In this document: positions 51,609 through 62,200 of the stretch, piece by piece
Layout: each line of letters begins with the position of its first letter
Position numbering within the stretch: the stretch's first letter is position 1
Origin: Karalla daura
Lineage: Eukaryota; Chordata; Actinopteri; Chaetodontiformes; Leiognathidae
Reading direction: 5' to 3'
Length of the DNA stretch: 64,000 bases
Assembly: GCA_029224185.1 (NCBI GenBank)
Contig: CM055193.1
Location: 22,272,059 to 22,336,058, forward strand
Made by a program: the position numbers and the translations under genes
The notes under the pieces: generated by a model
Seen by the model: only the letters and a program-made list of their open reading frames with translations
Database searches by the model: none
Told to the model about the DNA's origin: nothing

Positions 51609-54600
51609 TCCCTTCACTTTCTCTACTGTGCGGCCAATAGCTGGAAGATGATTCTGTGTGTTTGATGTACTTCTTCAAAGAGCTCCATTGAACTGCAGCT
51701 GTTGCTCTCTTTTACACGCTTTGCTGTTTTACCCTTGAGAGTGGAGAATGAACCACAAAAAGCCCTCATCGCTCTCCAGTTTGCTGGCCACACACTCACA
51801 GCACAGCGCAGGCATGTGAGCGAGCGTACGGTATGTTGGACAGACATCGTCTGCACAGATGTGAAACTGAGATCCGGGCAGAGCGGCTGAGAGAGTCTGT
51901 GAAAGAGAAGACAAAGGACCGGGACTCTGACGGCTCGGCTTTAATTTGGGAGATAATACTGAATCAAGACCGAACGGAAATAGAAGTGACAGATTAAAAT
52001 ACACTAAAGCCGCGACGCTGTAAGGTCTCATGATTCCAAAACAGTGCTTTTTTGCAGCGTGGCTGTCATTTTAAAGTGGCAGATATCTCACGCTTGAAAG
52101 ATCCAGTAAAGCACAGGTGGGGCGCTGAAACGACTGCACCGGGCCCATTTATTCAGCTGAGTGACAGGAAAGAAGGCTAGGCGGGATTAGATCGGCTGGA
52201 TGTGGCATGTTATGACAAACACAGCGAGAGCCGTGCGCCTGACGGGGCAGCAACAAACTTTACGGAGACGTACTGTAAGTCTGTGTTTAAACAGCTTATT
52301 TCAATGAAGTGAGAATTGAATAAACCCGGACGGAAAAGCAGACAGCATCCATGTTGATCAGTCCATCAGTCCGGGTATACAAACAGGTAAAGACAAGCCT
52401 GCGATGATGCTCTTACTACCACAAAGGGACCTGATTCTGAACTGAGACGCGCTTGGCGTGGCTTTTAAATCATGCGACAAACCAGGCGTAACAACTCGGT
52501 TTACTCCAAACTCGTTCTCAATTTAAGCAGCTGGGAGAGGAATAGCAGAGGAGGCAGAGAACAGCAGCAGATAGACAGCCTCTTTAACCCCGGGGGCCTC
52601 ACTGTCACCTTAATGGCCTACGGGAAGAAGTCAGTATTAGCTATTGGAAAAATGTCAGCACTTGTAGCAAGAGCTGTGCCTCTTGGATTAGGGCTGAGGC
52701 TTTTGGAAATCTTTGCGCCAGAATAAGTCGAGAGTGCGGTGCCGGAGATGCTATTAGATGCTCATTTGTTTACCTCGTTCGGGCCAGGNNNNNNNNNNNN
52801 NNNNNNNNNNNNNNNNNNNNNNNNNNNNNNNNNNNNNNNNNNNNNNNNNNNNNNNNNNNNNNNNNNNNNNNNNNNNNNNNNNNNNNNNTCTCTGGCTTCT
52901 CTGGCAGGCATTATTAACGCAGGCACACACTGTGTGTATATGATGAGAATGAGAGAGAGAGAGAGGGTGTGTGCGTGTGTATATATTCTATTCTAACTGT
53001 GAGGAAGACTGGTAAATGTAGAAGAAAGTAAACAAACACATTTCAGGGGAAGAATGAGGTGTACTGGCCAAAGCTATGCTGGAGTTAATATGATTAGGGT
53101 ATATAGAAAGAAATCAGCCTCACCAATCAAGCGAGTCTGAGCAACACAATGACACTGACCTACAGTATAGCATCCTCTGAGGGGCGGCGTTCTGATGGCG
53201 CCCCGCCTGTGTAATTCAACTAGAAGGGGACACCGTGTCGGGACAGAGGGAGCGCTCAGGACGTGGCCCTGCTCGACCGTGGCGGCCACAATAAGAGGGT
53301 TAGCTTCTGGGTGTGAGAGCAAATTCACTGTGAAATGCAGGTACAAAGAATGTGGGTTTCCCCAAAATGTCTGAATTCCTGACATCGGAGCAGGACGCGG
53401 TCATTAAGTCCCGGGTAATGCAGCGCCACGGTGCCATTCACGCGGCCGAGAAACCTGTGACCACACAGCTTTTGGAGGCTGAGATCCTGAAAACCATTCC
53501 TCGGGAAGAGCAAAGTAGAATAACACTAGTTAGGCTCCAAACGCAGCTGCATTTTTCATTCCTATTCTCCAGGTGATCATTTCAAAGATACAAACATTTA
53601 GGTTTGCACCGAACCGAATCTTTCTTTTTCACCAATAGTCATGCGTTGGGCATAAAACATCTAAGACAACATCTATAATCACCTCCGTCTTCATATTTCA
53701 GGCTGTAATTGCTCCTGCTGGAGCGCTCCATATCTGCATGGCGTTCAAACATGTAACGTTTCTGTAATTTTAGCTCACTTTTGTTGCCCCGATGAGTAGC
53801 TTATTTCCACACCGAACAGGGAGCTCTGGGTGGCTTTGTTATATGCTCTAACAGGCCGGATTAGAGCTAAATGGGGCTAAAAATGCTCCCGCGTAACAGG
53901 ACGGGTTATGGTTATTTCCTGAGCCTCTGGTGGTGGCTCCAGGCCTGAACGCCGGGAGAGCAGTTCCCGGGAGCTGCCGGACGGCACGCGTCACGCCACC
54001 TCCTGCCGGCGTGTCCTGCTGAGAGCCAGGGCACAGCGCTGAGTCATGGTCCTACATTAGCGGTGCGCGGCGCTCACAGCTGGCTACCTGGGCAGTAAAT
54101 GAACCTGACCCGGAACGGTTGAATCAACCACTTAACTGTTACCCCCGTTGTATTGCATTAACACAGAAGCTATGGAACATTGGTTTCATCGGAAACGCTT
54201 CAGATGCTAGTTTAAAAGCTCCAAAATCCTATTTTTAGATGTGGAAATGTAACGGTTAGATGTAATGCTCTTTGATGTTTTTTTTGGCATCCATACATAG
54301 ACCTTAAATTTACAGATAAAAGAGGACAAAATTACGTTTTTGGCCGTGCTGTCCATCAAAGCCATGGTAGAAATGATTTATCATTCCAGGTCCTGGGCAG
54401 CCATGGTCTAATTTTAAGGACCTGGACTAGTAACCCGAAGATCACAGGTTCCAATCACCCCACCTCCACAAGGTGTTAATCATCCAATGGGTAACGGGTT
54501 GTGTGAAGTAAATAAAAGGAAATCCATATGGAAATCCATATGAGAAATCCATAAAGAAATCCTACAAACAACTGTTTGTAGGACTGTTATCTGAAAGCAA

Positions 54601-55692
54601 TGAAAGCAACATAATTAGGACATCTAGTTATGTTGTTTAGAAGGGACTTATCCATCATGCTACATGCTTACCAATGAGAAACACCCATCATTAGCATTGT
54701 TATGAGTACTGGGTTTGGCTAATTCCCACTGTGTTAACTCCGTTCACATTCCAGCCTAGGTGTAAACAGCATCTCATTCGATAGCTAACACCAGCCCCAG
54801 CAGGGCCCAAAGGTCCTCAGGACCTGGATCAATACCCACCAGGCTACTTCATCTCGGCCTCCACGTGAGACAATGCCCGTTGGTTCCCAAGTACACTCGT
54901 TCGGCGCCGTGGGGCGAGGTGTGGAGAAAGGTGTACACCCGTTAGCGCATTTCTAATCAGCGGCGGTTCGCCATCAATCTCCCAGAGAAAGCAGGGGCCG
55001 CGGAAGTTGCCCTCTGCTGCCACAGTGTGTGAGGGGAGCGCTCCTCTGGGGAGGGACCCGGCGTCGATGGACGCTCCCTCAATGAGCAATGAGGACGGGG
55101 CGGCCGCGTGGCTGCGCCTCGAGCTGCTGAGGATGTACGAACAGGGGATTCACGAAGTGAGGTGACTCAGTGAATTTTCATGTCATATGTTATGTATGGT
55201 GGAATATTGTTTACAGTAGCGCCGCAAATGAGTTTTTGCTGGGCGTGTAAAGCACGTCTCTTTTATCTCCCTCAATCTCTTGGCGCCAGTAAAGCCACTG
55301 GAACACAACACCGACAAAGACGGTTTGCTTTTAGACGAGGACGCGTGTGCATCGCGGGGCCGCTCCGAGCACTCGCACACACATGCATTTATAGACGCAA
55401 AGAACGGGGTCCGAACAGACACGAGCCGATACTCTTTAGAAATCCCGCTCCAGACGATTGTCACCATTCATGTAGCACACAAATGAAATCAAATATCCAC
55501 CATTGTCTGCTGAGCTTGTAGTTATCCTCATATTTCCAACCGTGCTCGGCTTTTATTTTCACTCCTCTCTGTCTCACCACGTGTACACGCCGCAAAGAAG
55601 AAGCACAACTAACCATGTATTATTCAGGAGAAACCAAATGCATAAATACATTAAAAACTCTCAAAACACAACCCCATGTCTGGTATTAAGTT

Positions 55693-55751
<59 letters not shown>

Positions 55752-56210
55752 ATATGGATATGCGCGTGTGTGTGCAGATAATCGGTGTTTTGCCTGCAGG
55801 TTTTAAAGAGTTCTGAGCTGGAGAAGGAGAGAGGAAGAGGAGAGGAAGGGAGAGAGAGAAAGAGGGAGAGAAAGAGAGAGCGATAGAGAGGGAGAAATGA
55901 AGAAGACAGGATTTGTCTTACAAGTATCAGTGGTTGCAGAGGAGTGGAACAGCAAGTAAAGATGGATAGAGGATTCCAGCAAAGCCCATTATCATCTCCT
56001 TCTGTGTGTGCGTGCGTGCGCATGCATGCGTGTGTGCATGTGTGATTGTGTGTGTGTGTGTGTGTGTGTGGGGTGAAGGATGATAACAAGTATGTATGTT
56101 TTTCAATCTATCTGTTTGCAAAATGCCCACAGTGTGTGTCTATATTTCACTAAGTATGCCTGCTGATATATGTGTGTACGTCCACAGGCGTATGAATACA
56201 GTATCAGTGT

Positions 56211-56248
<38 letters not shown>

Positions 56249-59200
56249 CAGAACCTACACACAGTCTGTCAGGTTCTGCATGTTATGGTTATGAATACCA
56301 AGCTAGAGTCGATGCCCCAGGGAAATGAAAGCACGAAAAGCGAGTTATTTACAATGACCTCTCGGCCTACGTGTGTGTGCGCGGGGGAGTGTGTGCGTGC
56401 ACATAAACGTGCTCTGCAATCACCCCAGACAAATTTGATTACTAACTACGTGTAGTGTGCTAGCGTGTGTGTACGCGCGTGGGTCTGGCGTATGTGCGTG
56501 CGCGCGTGTTGCTATTGATGACGGCGGCGGAAAGACAGAGACAGAGATTTGGCTGCAGAATCCAAAGGAGGCAGAGCGGAGGGGACGGGAAGGGCTGAGG
56601 GAGGGAGAGGGGAAGTGGAGGAGAGACGAAGACGTAAGGCGCGGTGAGAGTTATTTTTGGCCCGGTCTAGCGTGGAGGTGAAACGAGAGAGACGCGAAAA
56701 TGAATAGACTCGGGGAGGAAAAGGGAAAACAGAGGCAGGAAATGCGGGATGAAAGGAGATAAAGGGAGGGCGAGAAAAGAATCGCGAGGAAGCAGAGGAG
56801 GGAAAAGTGAGGAGGAAACAAAGGAGGGAAATTAAGGTGGAGGGAGAGGGAGAGGGAGGGAGGGAGGGAGGGAGGGAGGGAGGAGAGGGAGAGCAGAGGC
56901 AGAGGATGAATAATCGTCAGAGTGTGCAGAACACTGTTATCTGCTCCGGCAAAGCCAAAAGTCATCTCCGCCATCTACAGCTATTACCACCAGTCCATTG
57001 TCACCGGGGGCAACCGGCCATGTCACCAGGGTAACAAAAGGGGATCGTCAGAGTAGGCAAAGAAAAGTGCAGGAAGAGGCAGGAGTGGAGTGGTGGGGGG
57101 AGGATGTCAGGGAGGCTGCTTCTCACCCCAACCAGCTCCCCGGCTCTGCTCCGCAAAGAGGCTTTCCCCTTGCAGGCGATTTCACCAAGCCTTCCCTGCC
57201 ATCCAGCTTTGGGCCCCACCGGGAGATAAATCGGGGCTTTACCCGGCCCGGCCCAGATACCTCAACTAGCAGCCAGGCCGCGGGCAGACAAAACACCCAG
57301 AGTGGAGCTGGGGTAACGAGCTCGGCCCAGAGACGGCCTGAACTCCTCCCCGGGAGGAAAACCTGCGCCGCAACGGTTCAGAGGAGGGAAGGCCGATAAA
57401 CAGCGGGATCAAGTAGAACATTTGATTGGGCGAGCAAATTACTCTGGAATAGATTTCGCTGCTCCCTTATATAACCCTCAAACGGTGTTTCTAAAAGAGC
57501 AGGCAGTCCAGAGGCACATCACACCTCTGATACGCTGCTGGAAAACAAATGGGAAAACCAACCGGAGTCATGATCTCAGCTTTACAGTCATCCACCTTCT
57601 GCATGGAGACTATGATGGCTTTTTCAGTGAAATGTGACGATGTGCCTCTACCAGTGGTCGAACGGAATATACATCTAAATAAAGTCCAGTTTTCTTCAAA
57701 ATATGACCGGACGCAAAGCACATTTTGCAAATGCACATTAATAGAGGAGCCGAATGCGAGCGCACAAAGTCTGCGAAGCGCTCGGAAGCGTCGGATGTAG
57801 ATGAGGATTTAAGGCGCCCGGCTGGTACCACGCGCTTCACAGTCAAGACGGAGAGGCGGACGTGCTCGGGCTGGCTCCGGCCGCGGCGTGCGAGTGCAGA
57901 CAGAGCAGCAGGTGCGGAGCACTGATGCCTTTCTCCTTTCACTGCGAGGACACAAGAGTGTGTCGGTGCTGGAGAGATAAAGCCCTCTCCAAAGCCCAGA
58001 CAGAGAGGAGGGAGAGAGACAGCGTGGAGAGTGGACTGATAGAGTGGGAAGCAGCGGCCTGTGCTTGTGGCCAACTCTGAAGAACACACTCATACACACA
58101 CAGAGGCAGAGAGGCGTGCAGGCACAAGCGGGCACACGCATGCACAGACACACAAAATCAATCTCCATTGATCACTCTCTTCAACCCCAGTCACCTCGCA
58201 CGCACACTCCACGCTCTTTCTTTCCCCCTCTCCTCGCGTTACTTGTTGCAGTTCTTTTAAGAGAAACGGAGGAAAAAAAAGTGGCAGGAAAAGTAGGAAA
58301 AAAAAGCATGAAAACTCCATGTTCCACTAGAGTGGCCACACAAGATGAGTTTCTGCAGCACTTCTGTGGCTCTCTCTAGGAGAGGCAGCGTATTTGCCGC
58401 TCGGCTCCAAGTTCAATATTGGGAGAGCCAACACGGTGCGCGCTCCCTCGCTGATTGCGGCGCGTGCATTCTCGCACACGTCCCCGTATGCAAACACGCG
58501 CGCGCACACACACACAGTCGATCAAATGTCTGTCGTCTCTGTGAACCGGCAAATGTTTCAGCCTCTCTCTCTCTCTCTCTCTTTTCTTAACTGGCTGTTT
58601 TTTCTCTCTCTCTCTCTCTTTCCCTCCTCGTGATGCTATCGGGCGCTCCCGCTGGGCCAATTTAAATGCCGCCTCCCTCCTTTTCACTTCTACACCATCA
58701 GCGGCCATAATTTGCCGGCCGCCTGGCCGCTTGACCGCTGGAGAGGTGACCCCGCCCCTTCTAAAGTGTACCTCCAGAACAGGAGTGTGTGTGTGTGTGT
58801 GTGGGGGGGGGGTTAATGTACGGGCCCGGAGCCTGGACCATCAGGGTATCAGAGGACAGCACCAGGGGGAAGCTGCGTGTCCACACCTCGCTGACCTGTG
58901 GGTCCGTCTATCAGCTGCGAAATGAATGGCTTCAAGAGAGACGTTCCTAATGTGGAGCCTTGACAGGTTGTAAACAAGACAATTTTATCCGGGCTCACCT
59001 CAATTGCGCGCTCCGCGCACGCATAAAGCAGCGCTGTTCACATACTATTGACACATGATGGGGGGAAAAAGGGCCCGGCGAACATGTTTGAGGAGCGCTG
59101 CTCTCAGAGCTCCATTTCCTCTCTCCCCCGTCGACCACACAAACATTCTGACATCGCCTCAGACGAGTGTTTAGAGCAAACAACGTGCTCCACAGAACTC

Positions 59201-62200
59201 CACTTCCATTTAAAAGGGGGGGGGGGGGGATAATCTGTGTGGGGGGATGAAAAATATGAAACTTCTTTTGTGGCTGTACCTCTGAGTGCCAGATAAGGCT
59301 CCTGAGTTGATTTGAATTGGACGCGGCGGCTCCTCAGAACGGCGGCCAATTCACTTACCCCAATGAAAACCCGCCATTCAAACTGAATGAGTCAAACGAG
59401 GCTCTGCACAAAAGCGGCAATCCCACCGCCCACGCTATTCTTTAAGTTAAAAGCTGGCAGCGCTCTGCCTCTCCTTCTCCCTCTCCTCTGCCGCTTCCCG
59501 GCTCTGCCGCCCTCTCCTCCGCCATCAGGCCTGACAGCTCCATAATCTGAGGCAGAGTGACCTGTCCGGACCCGACGTGCCGGCGGGATTTATTGGAGGC
59601 AGAGAGGGAATGAGAGGCCGTCGGGCAGCTCTCCCTGACCTCCAGACACGCACACGTAGCACTCCGCTATAGGCATACCTCGACCTACACAGCCAGTATG
59701 AACTCTGAGAGGAAACGGGCAGAAACGCTCTTCAACTCAGACGTCAAAAAAGTGCATATTTACTGAACACCTCAGGTGAACCTACAAAGAAACATATAAA
59801 TATATCATGTGATGTCCACAAAAGCTCAGGTTAACTCAACCTCTAGCCCAGTTAACTGGTGGCATACACTTGACCTTGGCTGCTGGGTTGCCTGCAATGC
59901 CCAATTTAAGGGGGAAAAAAAAGGTAAAAGTCATGTCAACGACGGCTAAACGAGGAGGCTTTCTGGCTTCCAGTGAGCTGAGGCGTCATCAGACGGCACA
60001 GTGTCCTCTCCGTGCCGTCGACAGCTCATCCAGCAGGCGCTGAGCGCTGTGCAGGCCCACCTGTCACATCCACCCCTGCGACCTTTGCAGGCGCGCCCCT
60101 GACACCGGCCCGGCGTGGTCCGACAAAGCGACAATGACACGGTTCATCCGGGCCGCCGTCTCACTGTTCCACCTTCTGCAAGCGAGCGCACGAGCAGCTG
60201 TCGGCCAGGCCGGCCGCCACACCGCCGTTTCAATTCTGAATCCGGCTCTTTTCAGTGCATGAAGTGCAGCATCTGGAGCTCACCTGTACGCAAGCTACGC
60301 TCTTGGCGGGTTGCATCAAAAATTGCCTTTCCATTTGCATCAATTATCTGCCACCGGGGAGCAGTTCTGAATGCTTGCTGCAAATGTGTCATGATAAGAG
60401 CAGAGGTTCCGCTGGTGAGCATGTGGTTATTACCGGCAGCACTATCATTAGCTACATTGCCGTTATTTATCTTTTATTTTTTACTTCGACTTCTCCCAGT
60501 CACTGCCCGCTGCCTCCCTTTCCGAAGGAGCAACTTGTATGACCCCAGGCCACGAAGAACAGATGGATATCGGAGAAGAATTCGAGTCGGTGAGAAGGAG
60601 AAGAGAAAACACGGCATTACTCGAGATTAAGATGGTAAGCCAAGCATTTTCTGACACCACAAGAAGTCGGCTGAAATGAGGACAACAGGCGCCGAAGGTC
60701 TGACAGTTCGTCTCCTTCCTCCCTCGCTGCCTCTCCAGGTGCCTGCACCCCGTGCCGCTCCCGTCCTCTCTCTGTCCTTTCTGCTCCCTCATTTCCTGCC
60801 TGCCGGTGGCGGGCGCGCACCAAGCTTGTTATTAGTGCCAGCGCCGAGCCGCCACTGTAATCAGAGCGCTGGAATTAGCAGTGGGGCCCACACTGGCAGG
60901 CAGGCGGGATGGTGGGACGGCGGGATGGCGGGCAGGTGGGCAGCTTATTACTCAGACTGCTGCAATGCTGCAGCTCTGGCAGGAGGCCGCGGCCCCCCCT
61001 CGGAGCCCTGGATCTTAATGAGCTTTGCTAAACATGAACAGTGAGAGGTGCGGCGGGGGTATGGGCACCCACCAGGGCCCGGAGGATGAAACACACATCT
61101 GATAGCTAGCAGTGGGAGACCTGAGAGGCAGCCTTTTCATCTGTGTGAGGGCGCAGGTGGTGCTTAACCGCTGGGAGAGCCGCCATATCGGATAGACAAT
61201 GGATTGGACGTAATGGGGATGTGTTACAGTACTCAGGGATAAGACAGCCTGTTGTGTTAGGACGGGAGATGTAATAGCAATCCATTTGCTTGACAATAAT
61301 GAGCAATTGAGCGTCACTCTGAGACTTGTCTGATTTTGTTCAGATCAGAACATCCTGGGTCCCACTGTGTCACTGGAAACCCCCACATTTACCCACCTTC
61401 ACCTCACAGATTTCCTACTCAGCCCTCACAGAAGAATCAGCGGTTCCAGCCTGTTTTGAGACCGTTTCAGCAATACTGTTGACTCTATGGACCTCTGGGA
61501 ACGATCTGGTGCGGATCAAAGGCGAAAAGATGATGTGCTGAAATGTTCAGGCCCTGTATATACTAATGGTAACACTTCAAAAAACATGCGCTGACATGAA
61601 ACATTCTCGTAATGCTTGGAGGGCTTTGAAGAGAGGTATCAATCTGTCTGTTTGGAGTCAGCTTATATAAAAAGTGAATGAATAGTCTGCACCAGCTCCA
61701 TTCTCCTCAGCGTATAAATGTCAAACTTAATCTGACAACTTTTTTTTTCTTCCCATATTCACAACCAAAATCTGGCCACTGGAATTGGAACCCGGGCAGC
61801 TTTTTTTTTTAGCTTTCGAGTGAATTTGGCAACTAATAAGCCCTGGCCGAGGAAAAACAGAGAGATTCGGGAGTTTCTGCTACTGCCTGACAGCAGGGGA
61901 AGTGTGTGCCGAGCGGTGCCAGGCTGTGCTTCTGTAGTCCCGTTGGACTGGGAGGCGAGCGCGTCCAACACATGTCACTACTGTAAACTCTGCTCAGCTG
62001 CCTCCTGAGCAGCTGAGCTCAAGGCACGCTCGTGCATGTCTCCGAGCTCGCCTTCACGTCTCTGCCTCACTCTCCTGGTCCACCATCGCCTTCTGACACG
62101 CCGGACATGTGTCACATCACATTACTGAATACGTTGTTCCTGCTTCAAATTCGACATGTGAAATGTGCCCGTTATAACACCCCCGTTCTCCACGTAAAGC

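Noticed and set aside
61780..61800. B-box-like GGTTCCAATTCC on the minus strand
   Set aside because: No A box, no cloverleaf and no SINE body around it; a single 12-base match is expected by chance.
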